DNA of 64,000 nucleotides from Bin55 sp965203735 (GTDB lineage: Bacteria; Pseudomonadota; Gammaproteobacteria; Pseudomonadales; Azotimanducaceae), in assembly GCA_965203735.1 (NCBI GenBank), contig OZ241909.1:2790001-2854000 (forward strand), written 5' to 3'. Below are positions 37,219 to 46,171 of this stretch, in pieces (the first letter of the stretch is position 1; each line of letters starts with the position of its first letter). The position numbers and the translations under genes were made by a program. Under the pieces are notes generated by a model. It did not search any database, was not told the DNA's origin, and saw only the letters and a list, made by a program, of their open reading frames with translations.

Positions 37219-38394
37219 CTAACTAAATGCGGCGATTCCAGTTTGTGCACGCCCCAGAATCAGTGCGTGAACGTCGTGAGTTCCTTCGTAGGTATTTACT
37301 GTTTCTAGATTCATTACGTGGCGTATGACGTGATACTCGTCAGCAATTCCGTTCGCTCCATGCATGTCACGAGCAACTCGCGCGATATCCAAGGCTTTTC
37401 CACAGTTGTTTCGCTTGAGAATCGAGATGTTTTCTACCGCGAGCCTGTCTTTATCCATCAATCGACCGATTCTAAGACACCCTTGCAATCCCAACGCAAT
37501 CTCAGTCTGCATGTCGACAAGCTTTTTCTGGATGAGCTGATTGGCCGCAAGCGGTCTGCCAAATTGCTTTCGATTCATTGTGTATTCTCGCGCGGCATGC
37601 CAACAGAACTCTGCCGCGCCCATTGTTCCCCATGCAATACCGTAGCGAGCACGGTTTAGACAACCGAAGGGTCCCCCCAAACCTCGTGCTTTCGGAAGCA
37701 TGTTCTGGTGGGGCACATGAACATTCTCCAACACGATCTGACCCGTTACGGAGGTCCTCAGGCTCATCTTTCCGTTAATTGTGGGAGTGGAGAGACCGGG
37801 AGTGCCTCGATCAACCAAAAATCCCTTAATCTCGCCACGCAGTTTCGCCCACACTACGACCACATCGGCAATAGGTGCATTCGTAATCCAGGATTTCGTG
37901 CCATTTAGCAGATAGCCATCATTGGTTTCTTCGGCACGTGTTGTCATGCCTCCCGGATCCGAACCGTGGTCCGGTTCTGTCAATCCGAAACAACCCACCA
38001 TTTCACCTGTTGCCAGTTTTGGTAAGTACTCTTCGCGATGGCGTTCCGACCCATAGGCGTATATCGGATACATGACAAGCGACGACTGTACACTCATCGC
38101 AGATCGGTAGCCAGAGTCCACCCGCTCAACTTCGCGAGCCATGAGACCGTAACCTACGTAGTTAATTCCACTACACCCGTATTCCTCGGGCAGCGTTGAG
38201 CCAAGCATGCCCGCCTCGCCCATTTCATTCATGATTTCTCGATCAAATCGTTCCTGTCGGTTTGCTTCCAACACCCGAGGAACCAGACTTTTTTCCGCGA
38301 ACTCTGCCGCTGACCTTTGAATGAGCCTTTCTTCTTCTGTTAGTTGATCTGAGAGCAGGAGGGGATCATCCCACGTGAACGGAAAAGTCGGCAT
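37219..38394 (-). CDS. gcdH: Acyl-CoA dehydrogenase, glutaryl-CoA dehydrogenase type
   Basis: The protein has 391 residues. FAD/substrate motifs are GCFGLTEPDHGSDPGGM and WITNAP, and the catalytic glutamate lies in NTYEGTHDVHALILGRA. The N-terminal FTWDDPLLLSDQLTEEER and the MSVQSSLVMYPIYAYG segment are characteristic of glutaryl-CoA dehydrogenase, which converts glutaryl-CoA to crotonyl-CoA in lysine/tryptophan breakdown. An ATG start is used. It lies 57 bp upstream of uvrC on the same strand. Confidence 0.9.
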   Translation of the reverse strand: MPTFPFTWDDPLLLSDQLTEEERLIQRSAAEFAEKSLVPRVLEANRQERFDREIMNEMGEAGMLGSTLPEEYGCSGINYVGYGLMAREVERVDSGYRSAMSVQSSLVMYPIYAYGSERHREEYLPKLATGEMVGCFGLTEPDHGSDPGGMTTRAEETNDGYLLNGTKSWITNAPIADVVVVWAKLRGEIKGFLVDRGTPGLSTPTINGKMSLRTSVTGQIVLENVHVPHQNMLPKARGLGGPFGCLNRARYGIAWGTMGAAEFCWHAAREYTMNRKQFGRPLAANQLIQKKLVDMQTEIALGLQGCLRIGRLMDKDRLAVENISILKRNNCGKALDIARVARDMHGANGIADEYHVIRHVMNLETVNTYEGTHDVHALILGRAQTGIAAFS

Positions 38395-38404
38395 CTTCGA
38401 GCTA

Positions 38405-38428
38405 CCTTAAAGAAAACAAGCACTTGTT
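38405..38428 (-). terminator. Possible terminator after pyrF
   Basis: On the minus strand an AACAAG-TG-CTTGTT hairpin is followed by TTTCTTTA. It sits about 35 bp after the pyrF stop. The stem is short and AT-rich. Confidence 0.42.
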
Positions 38429-38460
38429 GAGACAGTGCCGTAAATTATGTACGTTTTGGG

Positions 38461-39282
38461 TTAGGCAACATCCAAGCTCAAGCTCTTGCTGAGCGATTTT
38501 GCAGCCAAAGCGACCTGATCAAAATACGCGGACGATTCCCTGTCTTGTGCAATCACGCTTCGGGAACTATTGACGATAAGCCCCCGTCCGTCTTTTCGTC
38601 TACCGAGCTTTAGAACGTTCTCCGCACTTCCCCCTTGCGCCCCGACACCAGGCACAAGGAAGGCTACGTCTGGGGCAGTTTGACGTACACGAACGAGAGC
38701 ATCTTCATTCGTTGCACCAACAACCAGCATGAGGTTGGGATTAGCTTCCTCCTGTACCCGTTCGGCGATGCGCAAGTACATCGGTGATTCGCTAGGTTCG
38801 TCTTGCAACCAATAGGAACCAGGGTTGCTTGTCCTGCACAGAACAATTACACCTCGTTGTTGGTAGCTTAGAAAAGGCTTAATCGTGTCCCATCCCATGA
38901 ATGGATTAACTGTAACAGCATCTGCCCAATATCGATCAAAAGCTTCTTGAGCGTACTTCTCGGCTGTTGAGTCAACGTCACCACGTTTGGCATCCAAGAT
39001 AACGGGGATGCTTGGATGGCTTTCGTGAATGTAGCCAATCAACGATTCCAATTCTGTTTCGTGACCGTTTGACGCAAAGTGTGCATGATTCATTTTGATC
39101 GCACAGACATGTTGTGAAACTGCATCAACGATGGATGTGCTGAATTCAAGAATCCCAAGGTTCCCTAGTGGGCCACTTGTGGGAATCATTTCGTGCGTCG
39201 GGTCAATCCCAACGCAGAGTACGGTTCCGGCACGCCTCCAGGACTCATCCAGTAATTGGTGAAATGCTGGACGACTACTCAT
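38461..39282 (-). CDS. pyrF: Orotidine 5'-phosphate decarboxylase, type 2
   Basis: About 273 residues from the ATG at 39282; a TTG 17 codons upstream is less likely. The active-site signature is ILDAKRGDVDSTAEKYA. The N-terminal LCVGIDPTHEMIP, VNPFMGWDTIKPFL, LCRTSNPGS and FLVPGVGAQGGS mark the longer type 2 enzyme, not the shorter Escherichia coli form. It converts OMP to UMP, the last step of pyrimidine synthesis. Its start is about 80 bp downstream of the riboflavin synthase stop on the same strand. Confidence 0.92.
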   Translation of the reverse strand: MSSRPAFHQLLDESWRRAGTVLCVGIDPTHEMIPTSGPLGNLGILEFSTSIVDAVSQHVCAIKMNHAHFASNGHETELESLIGYIHESHPSIPVILDAKRGDVDSTAEKYAQEAFDRYWADAVTVNPFMGWDTIKPFLSYQQRGVIVLCRTSNPGSYWLQDEPSESPMYLRIAERVQEEANPNLMLVVGATNEDALVRVRQTAPDVAFLVPGVGAQGGSAENVLKLGRRKDGRGLIVNSSRSVIAQDRESSAYFDQVALAAKSLSKSLSLDVA

Positions 39283-39365
39283 AGGTTCGGTGCATCTAAT
39301 GGTTGAGTGCCGAACTGCAAAACGTTCGGGCAACTAGAATCGACAGGATTGAGTCCTAGGAGAAC

Positions 39366-40019
39366 TCAAGCTGCTGAAGCCTGGTTCTCAAGAATCGTTC
39401 TGAGCCAAGAAGGATTCTCCCGAAGAAAGTTCTCCGTAGTCTCAACAATGGATTGAGTTTGAGAATCAATCTCAAGATTCAAGGTGTCTCCAGCTTTGGT
39501 TCTCCCAAGATTAGTTCGCTCCATTGTTTCTGGAATGAGATTCACGCGTCCTACTCCAGTCTCTCGGTCAAACTCAGCTAGAGTGAGACTCACGCCGTTG
39601 AGGGCGATGAATCCCTTAGAAAACAAGAACCGCTTCCACTCATCGGAAGCTTTGAAGACAATTGTGGACTCTTGGAGTGTCTTAGACGCCTCGCTGACAA
39701 GAACAGTCTCACATACATGACCGGACAACACGTGGCCGCCGATTTCAGATCCAATCTTGAGCGATCTTTCGATATTCACTTCGGATCCTAGCTTACACTG
39801 GCTCAAGTTTGTCAGGCTTGCTGTTGCCGGTACGACGTCGAACTTGGCCTCACCGTTGTTACACTCAGCTACTGTGAGGCAAACACCATTAACAGAGACA
39901 CTAGATCCGTCGACCAGACCATCACACAATGATCCAAGTCCTATCCGTAGATCCAACGTTGGGCTCGAGTCATTGAGGCCTACTACGGAACAGGTACGTG
40001 CAACAATTCCAGTAAACAC
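39366..40019 (-). CDS. ribE: Riboflavin synthase, alpha subunit
   Basis: The protein has 217 residues with the invariant N-terminus MFTGIV read from a GTG start. The two homologous lumazine-binding halves are visible: SVSVNGVCLTVAE with ANL-like packing in the first, and FIALNGVSLTLAEF in the second, plus GGHVLSGHV. It dismutates two 6,7-dimethyl-8-ribityllumazine molecules to riboflavin. It is not clustered with other rib genes here. Confidence 0.94.
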   Translation of the reverse strand: MFTGIVARTCSVVGLNDSSPTLDLRIGLGSLCDGLVDGSSVSVNGVCLTVAECNNGEAKFDVVPATASLTNLSQCKLGSEVNIERSLKIGSEIGGHVLSGHVCETVLVSEASKTLQESTIVFKASDEWKRFLFSKGFIALNGVSLTLAEFDRETGVGRVNLIPETMERTNLGRTKAGDTLNLEIDSQTQSIVETTENFLRENPSWLRTILENQASAA

Positions 40020-40094
40020 GTCAGGATATGGCTAGACTTCCATTGGGGTATTCAGAGACCCACGTATCTTGAATGACTAACTACAAGCGGTCGC

Positions 40095-41600
40095 TTATGA
40101 ACGCTTCCTCTTTTCCTCTTCGTAGGCAAGTTCAGCTGCTCTCACTTCCTTTTCGTGCTGTATGCGTTCCTGTTCGTTCTCAATTGATTTGATGTAGCTC
40201 CTAGTGATGACTGCAAGTGCTTGGTCTGATTCTTCATCAGATCGGAGAAGCTCTTTACGTAGATCCGTAAACGTGGTCATCGCTGCCCCGTACTCTTCAG
40301 CGCTGAATTCGCAACTACCTTTCGTCAACCACACTCTGTTAGGTTGATTGAGTTCGCCAAGATCCAACGCTGTCTCGGCTGCTTCAATACACTCCGTGAA
40401 TTGGCCAAGTTCGTTGTGCATTTGCGCCATTCTCGCCCATAAGTTGCCGGCATCATCGGAGTCCTCCGCAGCCAGTTCGTAGTTCTTGATTGCTAGTTCT
40501 TGCTCAAGCGCGATTTGATAATACTGTGCGAGCCACTTGAGCAACTTGGAATCCCGTTTCAATATCTCCAATTCGAACCCTTCCTCAAGAACGGCGGCAG
40601 CCCGAATCGAGGCACCAGTCAAGGCAAGCATTGACGCATAGTTCGTGAATTCTTTGTCTTTATCAAGCAATCCTGCGGTATGAGCACTCTCGAGCGTGTA
40701 AAGCGCTTTGTCCTCTTCTTCCAGTTGCATATAGGACTGAGCCATGCTCAACCAATACTTCAGTTTGCCATACTTGACGACGCAGATCTTTCCAACTTCC
40801 AAAACCTCGTCCCATTGTTCAAGTACGCTTACAGACGCCAGCAGAATCTCGTACCAATATTCCTTAACTGGTTTCATTTGTTCTTCGGCGGTAGAGATCG
40901 CTAATTTGATCCAGATCTTCGTATTCTCGTAATCCTCCATCGCAATGTAGATTTGAGAAATATAGACGTAGTCATTAGGACCTTCCGATATCGCCAAATC
41001 TAGATGTTTCAAGCCGTAGTCCAGCGCTTCTTCGTACTTTTCTTGAGTGAAGTACAACTTAGACACATTGCTAAGCACCATTTCCTCGAGGACATAGTTG
41101 ATATTCTCTCGATAGTCGAGGATCTTCAACAGGTGTTCAATCGCAAGATCTATGTCGTCCATTTCTTGGGCGAGCCAGGCATAATTTCTGTGCACCTGTG
41201 CCATCTCGTTTCCATTCAGCCGCCGATGTCTGGCCAGGAGATTGTCGAGGATTTTCTGTGCCGCTGGAAAGTCTCTCTCTCCCACCTCCTCAGGAGGTAG
41301 TGGATTTCCTTCGTCGTCAGTTGGCGCCATGATTTCAACGAACTTTGCAAGCCGGTCGTATGTCTCGGATGTCATTGTGGGCACATTGCGTTTGGGTCTA
41401 GGATCTTCGGTAGCTGTTTGTGCAGAAGCAACTTGCCCTCCCACAAGCCCTGATCCTCCAAAGAGATCTGCTCCTAGCTGCAACAAGAGCACTGTGAGTC
41501 CAATTGATAAAGCACGAAGTACCGAAGGTCCAAAGCGAGCTGATGAAGCCACGGAGGTCATCGATTTATTTCTGGTTGTTCGGATTTCAATATTTTCCAT
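40095..41600 (-). CDS. TPR protein of the TonB operon
   Basis: The protein has 501 residues. A signal segment (VLRALSIGLTVLLLQLGADLFGG) precedes about ten TPR-like units (residues 110-460), e.g. ALDYGLKHLDLAIS and CIEAAETALDLGEL. The C-terminus is highly charged. A TPR protein is a standard last member of TonB2-type operons in marine gammaproteobacteria, where it is thought to help TonB2 function in the periplasm. It is the ninth and last gene here, 27 bp after the two-domain TonB protein. Confidence 0.85.
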   Translation of the reverse strand: MENIEIRTTRNKSMTSVASSARFGPSVLRALSIGLTVLLLQLGADLFGGSGLVGGQVASAQTATEDPRPKRNVPTMTSETYDRLAKFVEIMAPTDDEGNPLPPEEVGERDFPAAQKILDNLLARHRRLNGNEMAQVHRNYAWLAQEMDDIDLAIEHLLKILDYRENINYVLEEMVLSNVSKLYFTQEKYEEALDYGLKHLDLAISEGPNDYVYISQIYIAMEDYENTKIWIKLAISTAEEQMKPVKEYWYEILLASVSVLEQWDEVLEVGKICVVKYGKLKYWLSMAQSYMQLEEEDKALYTLESAHTAGLLDKDKEFTNYASMLALTGASIRAAAVLEEGFELEILKRDSKLLKWLAQYYQIALEQELAIKNYELAAEDSDDAGNLWARMAQMHNELGQFTECIEAAETALDLGELNQPNRVWLTKGSCEFSAEEYGAAMTTFTDLRKELLRSDEESDQALAVITRSYIKSIENEQERIQHEKEVRAAELAYEEEKRKRS

Positions 41601-41627
41601 TTCGTGTTCTCTCGTTATCTGCTCAGA

Positions 41628-42431
41628 CTAGTTCGTCAGCTCAAAAGTAAACTTGTTCATAACGTCGTCGACTCGAATCGGTTCACCATCTACAACCCTT
41701 GGTTGATACTTGAACTTCAATATAGCTTTAGTCGCTGCACTATCAAAAACTCCCTTTGGATTGGAATGAACCACAACAGGGTCCTCTACAGCTCCCTTCT
41801 CCGTAACAGCAAATCTCACGACCACGTATCCTTCGATGCCTTTCCTAGCGGCTTCACGCGGATATTGAGGAGCAACCTTTACGATAGGCAGATACTCTCG
41901 AGCATCTTCGGAGCCACCATCGCCAATTTCAGTGCGGTAAGGGGACTCGGATTCATTCGGTTCCTCTTCAATACTGAAGACAATACGGTGCTGAGCACCC
42001 TCGACTCGAACGGGAGATCCGCCGACAATTCTAGGACGATACCTAAACTTCTTTACGGCGTTAATCGCCGAACGATCAAAAATTCCGTACGGCTTCGATT
42101 CGATGACGACAGGTTTCTTGACTCTACCCTTTTCCGTCACATCAAATTGCACCACTACGTAGCCTTGGATGCCTCTTCGCAGTGCATTGCGGGGATACAC
42201 TGGAGCGACCTTTACCAGAGGGTGGTACTCAAGTCTGTTATCGGCAACTTCCTCTACGACATCCGACTCGCCACGTTCTTGGGACTCTGAAGCAATTGAC
42301 TCGGCAGCTAGTTTTTTGCTCGATGAACCCGCTTCAACACCGGTTGCTGTTTGTGTTGGCAGTAGAAATCCAAGCATGACAACCATACCAACAAAGGCCC
42401 ATGCACTGTAGCGAATGGACGTTGTATGCAT
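41628..42431 (-). CDS. Exported protein with two tandem TonB C-terminal domains
   Basis: About 267 residues from the ATG at 42431; a TTG at 42467 would add 12 residues and overlap the upstream stop. A signal peptide or anchor (WAFVGMVVMLGFLLPTQTATG) and a short Ser/Glu-rich linker lead into two TonB C-terminal domains at about 69-155 and 180-266. Each has the pattern YLPIVKVAPxYP..A.RKGIEGYVVVRF.VTEKG..EDPVVV....GVFD..A..A..KFKY.PR.VDG.P. There is no proline-rich spacer. It lies between the four-domain protein and the TPR gene. Confidence 0.85.
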   Translation of the reverse strand: MHTTSIRYSAWAFVGMVVMLGFLLPTQTATGVEAGSSSKKLAAESIASESQERGESDVVEEVADNRLEYHPLVKVAPVYPRNALRRGIQGYVVVQFDVTEKGRVKKPVVIESKPYGIFDRSAINAVKKFRYRPRIVGGSPVRVEGAQHRIVFSIEEEPNESESPYRTEIGDGGSEDAREYLPIVKVAPQYPREAARKGIEGYVVVRFAVTEKGAVEDPVVVHSNPKGVFDSAATKAILKFKYQPRVVDGEPIRVDDVMNKFTFELTN

Positions 42432-42463
42432 GTGAACTATCTTCAATCTCTCACTACCTACGG

Positions 42464-43867
42464 TCAATTCTCAAGCTCGAAGACAATCGTGTGCTTGACG
42501 CCTTCCACGCGAACCGGCGACCCGTCGACGATTTTTGGGCGATACTTGGCCTTCATGGCCGCCGTAGTCGCTGATCTGTCAAAAACTCCCTCTGGCTTGG
42601 AGTCAATAACTACCAGGTCGTCTACTTCGCCCTTCTCCGTGACCGCATACTTCACAGTCACGAATCCTTCTATTCCTCTCGCGAGCGCTCGAGGAGGATA
42701 CATCGGTCGCACCTTTACGAGGGGTAGATATTCACCGTCTTCCACGGTGGTTTCCAATACCCTACCTTGCCCGTCAAGCTCTTGATAGTAGCTTGCCGCT
42801 GACTCGTCCCCAATCTTGAAATCAAATCTGTGCTTGACACCTTCCACGCGAATCGGCGATCCGTCGACGACTCTCGGGCGATACTTGAACCGAGAGGCGG
42901 CGTGAATTGCCGCTCGATCAAAAATCCCGGCCGGGTCGGACTCAACCACAAACGGGTCCTCGACATTGCCTTTCACGGAGACCGCGAACTCGACTGTCGC
43001 GAAACCTTCTATTCCTCTCGTGAGCGCTCGAGGAGGATACTTGGGGGCCACCTTAACAAGTGGTAGATATTCACCGTCTTCCTCAGTGGTTTCTAATGCG
43101 CTACCTTGCCCGTCAAGCTCTTGAGAGTAGATTGCCGTAGACTCGTTCTCAATCTTGAAATCAAATCTGTGCAGGACACCTTCCACGCGGACCGGCGATC
43201 CGTCGACGACTCTCGGGCGATACTTGAACCGAGTTGCGGCGTGAATTGCCGCTCGATCAAAAATTCCGGGCGGATCGGCCTCAACCACAAACAGGTTCTC
43301 GACATTGCCCTTCTCGGTGACCGTGAACTCCACGGTCGCGAAGCCTTCTATTCCTCTCTGGAGTGCTCTACGAGGATACTTAGGTCGCAGCTTAAAAATC
43401 CAGAGATAGTCACTGTCTTCAACTTTGGCTTCACTGTCCCCGTCTGGTTCGCCAAGCTCTTGGGATTCGCTGGCAGTAGGATCGTCCCCTAGCGTGAACT
43501 CAATTTTGTGCTGGACACCTTCCACACGGACCGGCGATCCATCGACGACTCTCGGGCGATACTTGAACTGAGTTGCGGCGTGAATAGCCGCTCGGTCAAA
43601 AATTCCGGGCGGATCGGACTCAACCACAACTGGATCTTCTACGTTGCCTGACTCTGAGACCGTAAACTCTACTGTCACAGAGCCTTCTATGCCTCGATCC
43701 ACCGCTCTTTGAGGATATTCCGCCTGTACCTTTACAATGGGAAGATATCCGTCGCCGTCTTCCGTCGTCGCGCCACACATCGCAACTTGCGTCTGGATGA
43801 CAAACCCTAGCGCAACAACCGAGCCAACAACATTTACTAGGCTCGATCGATTAAATGAGCTCTGCAT
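42464..43867 (-). CDS. Exported protein with four tandem TonB C-terminal domains
   Basis: The protein has 467 residues. After a hydrophobic export segment (VVGSVVALGFVIQTQVAM, about 12-30), almost the whole protein is four TonB C-terminal domains at about 41-127, 154-240, 267-352 and 380-466, a period of about 113. Each carries RGIEGxxTVEF, a GIFDRAA core and FKYRPRVVDGSPVRVEGV. No proline-rich spacer and no classic TonB N-terminal anchor are present. DNA of repeats 2 and 3 is especially alike, suggesting recent internal duplication or conversion. AGAGGTAA precedes the ATG. Confidence 0.87.
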   Translation of the reverse strand: MQSSFNRSSLVNVVGSVVALGFVIQTQVAMCGATTEDGDGYLPIVKVQAEYPQRAVDRGIEGSVTVEFTVSESGNVEDPVVVESDPPGIFDRAAIHAATQFKYRPRVVDGSPVRVEGVQHKIEFTLGDDPTASESQELGEPDGDSEAKVEDSDYLWIFKLRPKYPRRALQRGIEGFATVEFTVTEKGNVENLFVVEADPPGIFDRAAIHAATRFKYRPRVVDGSPVRVEGVLHRFDFKIENESTAIYSQELDGQGSALETTEEDGEYLPLVKVAPKYPPRALTRGIEGFATVEFAVSVKGNVEDPFVVESDPAGIFDRAAIHAASRFKYRPRVVDGSPIRVEGVKHRFDFKIGDESAASYYQELDGQGRVLETTVEDGEYLPLVKVRPMYPPRALARGIEGFVTVKYAVTEKGEVDDLVVIDSKPEGVFDRSATTAAMKAKYRPKIVDGSPVRVEGVKHTIVFELEN

Positions 43868-43959
43868 GACTGTTACCTCTCACACATGATGAAGTCTAAA
43901 TGGAGATCAGTCTGTCACCTAACACCATCGCATATTCACGTTCTCGACGACGGAACTTG

Positions 43960-44574
43960 TTATGGCTCATCCTCAAGTTCGAAGACAATCCTGTTCTTGA
44001 CCCCTGAGACGCGGATTGGTTTTCCATCGACAACTCGCGGCTTGTACTTGAACTTCAACGCTGCGTTGACGGCAGCACGGTCAAAAATGCCTGGCGGATC
44101 TGAGGAATGCACAAAGGCATCTACCACGGAGCCACTCTCAGTGACAGTAAACTGAACGATTACCCAACCTTCAATTCCTCGTTGAGACGCTTGCCGAGGG
44201 TACGTCGGATTCACCTTGACGATGGGCAAGTATTCCCCATCCCTAACGTATCCTCCTCCTATATCAGTTTTTACTGGAACGGTCTTATCTATCTCAATAG
44301 TAGTAGACCATTCATCACCTTCAATGGGGTCCAGCTTACCTTTGGGAAGATCAGGAAATTCCTCGGGCGGTGGCGGTGGCCTTTCTTTTTGAGGCTTCTT
44401 GACTGGCTCAACGTCTTCCAGAAGTCGAACTATTTCCACGATTCGACTATCTGGAGCTTTGTTCAACGCAACCCGATCGGTGCTAACTACTGCCTGCATC
44501 AAGTAGAGAAGTCCTACCGTCACAGCAGACCCGACAACAATTGCCACGCCGTAGCGTTCAAAAATGTCTTGCAT
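43960..44574 (-). CDS. TonB protein (second single-domain copy)
   Basis: The protein has 204 residues in the TonB2-like layout: N-terminal inner-membrane helix (VAIVVGSAVTVGLLYLMQAVV), a short Pro/Lys-rich spacer (KERPPPPPEEFPDLP), and one TonB C-terminal domain (about 113-200). It is closely similar to the next upstream gene along its full length (MQxxFERYGVxIVVGS; C-terminal KFKYKPRVVDGKPIRVSGV), so the two are recent duplicates. It should contact TonB boxes of outer-membrane receptors and receive energy from ExbB/ExbD. Confidence 0.9.
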   Translation of the reverse strand: MQDIFERYGVAIVVGSAVTVGLLYLMQAVVSTDRVALNKAPDSRIVEIVRLLEDVEPVKKPQKERPPPPPEEFPDLPKGKLDPIEGDEWSTTIEIDKTVPVKTDIGGGYVRDGEYLPIVKVNPTYPRQASQRGIEGWVIVQFTVTESGSVVDAFVHSSDPPGIFDRAAVNAALKFKYKPRVVDGKPIRVSGVKNRIVFELEDEP

Positions 44575-44601
44575 GGTCCCTACCTCTCTGTAACAGATTG
44601 C

Positions 44602-45219
44602 CTATGGTTCGTCTTCGAGTTCGAAGGTAATCTTGTTCCTGACCCCTGAGACGCGAATGGGCTTTCCATCCACAACTCTCGGCTTGTACTTGAACTTCAG
44701 TGCTGCGTTGACTGCCGCACGGTCAAAAATACCCGGTGGGTCAGAGTCAGACACAAAAGGATCCTCTACGGTACCGTTCTCAGTTACGGTGAACTCTACG
44801 ATTACCCAACCTTCAATACCTCTTTGGAGTGCTCTGCGCGGATATTGGGGTTTAACCTTGACTATCGGCAGGTACTCCCCATCCGATGTGTAGTCTCCAA
44901 TGCCAAATTCTGCTTTCCCAGGACCCTGGGGCTCAAAATCAAGCGTAGACCATCCCGTGCCGCTACTGAGGTCCAAATCTGCCTCGGGAATGTCGGGAGG
45001 GAATTCCTCTGGAGGTGGAGGGGGTTTAACGTTTCGATCAATCTTGGGCGGCTCGATGTCATCCAACAATCGAACAATGTCCATTGGTCGTACATTCGGA
45101 GCCTCATTTAAGGGATTCTTGTCGCTGCTGATCACGGCTTGCATCAAATAGAGCAACCCTACAGTTACAACCGAACCAACAACAATTCCCACTCCGTAGC
45201 GTTCAAATACTTTTTGCAT
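44602..45219 (-). CDS. tonB: TonB protein (first single-domain copy)
   Basis: The protein has 205 residues: a membrane helix (VGIVVGSVVTVGLLYLMQAVI), a Pro-rich spacer (VKPPPPPEEFPPDIPEA) and a C-terminal domain (about 115-201) with YLPIVKVKPQYPRRALQRGI and FKYKPRVVDGKPIRVSGV. The short length and the YGVGIVVGS N-terminus are typical of TonB2-type proteins. It directly follows exbD by 12 bp, the usual position of tonB in this operon type. Confidence 0.92.
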   Translation of the reverse strand: MQKVFERYGVGIVVGSVVTVGLLYLMQAVISSDKNPLNEAPNVRPMDIVRLLDDIEPPKIDRNVKPPPPPEEFPPDIPEADLDLSSGTGWSTLDFEPQGPGKAEFGIGDYTSDGEYLPIVKVKPQYPRRALQRGIEGWVIVEFTVTENGTVEDPFVSDSDPPGIFDRAAVNAALKFKYKPRVVDGKPIRVSGVRNKITFELEDEP

Positions 45220-45231
45220 GATTGCTACCTC

Positions 45232-45636
45232 TCAATCTTCAGTTGCCAATGCAACATCAGTTACCTTTGCTCCGCGCGCAGCGTCTAGCACCGCACGCAC
45301 CTTTTCGAACTTGGCTTTTCGATCCACCTGCACGACAATTCCACCCTTGGGATTTTCGGCATGCAAGCGCTCAATGTGTGCTCGAACATGATCAACTTCC
45401 ACTTGCTTCTTGTCTATCCATATGTCTCCAGCCGGACCAACAGCAACAAGCACACTCACCAACGGTTTAGGTTCTGCGGTTCGTGCGTCAGGACGCACCA
45501 CCTCTATCCCTGCCTGCTTAATGAATGTCGCGGTAACGATGAAGAATATCAACATAATGAACACAACGTCAAGCATCGGCGTCAAGTTGATATCGCTTTC
45601 GTCTTCACTTCCTGAACGTTGCTTTCCAAGTGCCAT
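45232..45636 (-). CDS. exbD: ExbD-family biopolymer transporter
   Basis: The protein has 134 residues with one N-terminal membrane helix carrying the essential Asp (INLTPMLDVVFIMLIFFIVTATF) and a periplasmic domain (GDIWIDKKQVEVDHVRAHIERL, VVQVDRKAKFEKV). With ExbB it uses the proton gradient to energise TonB. It lies third-to-fourth in the operon, between exbB and the first tonB. Confidence 0.95.
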   Translation of the reverse strand: MALGKQRSGSEDESDINLTPMLDVVFIMLIFFIVTATFIKQAGIEVVRPDARTAEPKPLVSVLVAVGPAGDIWIDKKQVEVDHVRAHIERLHAENPKGGIVVQVDRKAKFEKVRAVLDAARGAKVTDVALATED

Positions 45637-45652
45637 ACTTTCACCTCCTCGA

Positions 45653-46165
45653 TCAGTGATCCATTGTCAGATGTCGATCGAGCAATTCCCTTTCGGTATT
45701 GATTTTGCGCCGAAGGAATGTAGTTCCCATTATGCCCGAAAGTGATGCGATCATTCCAGACATTGTTGGGATTGTTGCAGCCGACACTCCAGCAGCCATC
45801 GAACGAGCGTTACCCCCCTGTGTCGCCATAGCATCAAATACCTGAATCATTCCTGTCACAGTACCCAATAGCCCCAGTAAAGGGCACAACGTAATACAAG
45901 TCAGAATGATGGGCATGCTTCCGCTAATTTTCGCGCCCGCTTCCGAAACCAAAGCTCTTCGGATGGCGCGGGCCGACCACGATTTTCGCTCGTCACGAGA
46001 TTCCCAGCTATCCATTGCGCTCTTTACAACATTTCGATGTTCCCTAACGAAATACCAAACTCGCTCAAGAATCAAAACCCACATCATAAAAGTGGTGAGG
46101 GCAATGAGATAGAGTACATCGCCCCCCTGTTCAAAAAACCTGTTGATGGCAACGAAAATGTCCAT
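45653..46165 (-). CDS. exbB: ExbB-family proton channel subunit
   Basis: The protein has 170 residues, the short ExbB2 form. Three membrane segments are visible: FFEQGGDVLYLIALTTFMMWVLIL, IILTCITLCPLLGLLGTVTGMIQVF and AATIPTMSGMIASLSGIMGTTF. The LLGTVTGMIQVFDAMATQGG motif is diagnostic of the MotA/TolQ/ExbB family. It pairs with ExbD. It follows the larger ExbB-like gene by 6 bp. Confidence 0.94.
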   Translation of the reverse strand: MDIFVAINRFFEQGGDVLYLIALTTFMMWVLILERVWYFVREHRNVVKSAMDSWESRDERKSWSARAIRRALVSEAGAKISGSMPIILTCITLCPLLGLLGTVTGMIQVFDAMATQGGNARSMAAGVSAATIPTMSGMIASLSGIMGTTFLRRKINTERELLDRHLTMDH

Positions 46166-46171
46166 CTCGAC

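Noticed and set aside
42464..43867. Regular DNA repeats that might suggest a CRISPR or satellite array
   Set aside because: The repeats keep one reading frame and encode TonB C-terminal domains, with a period of about 340 bp, so they are protein repeats.
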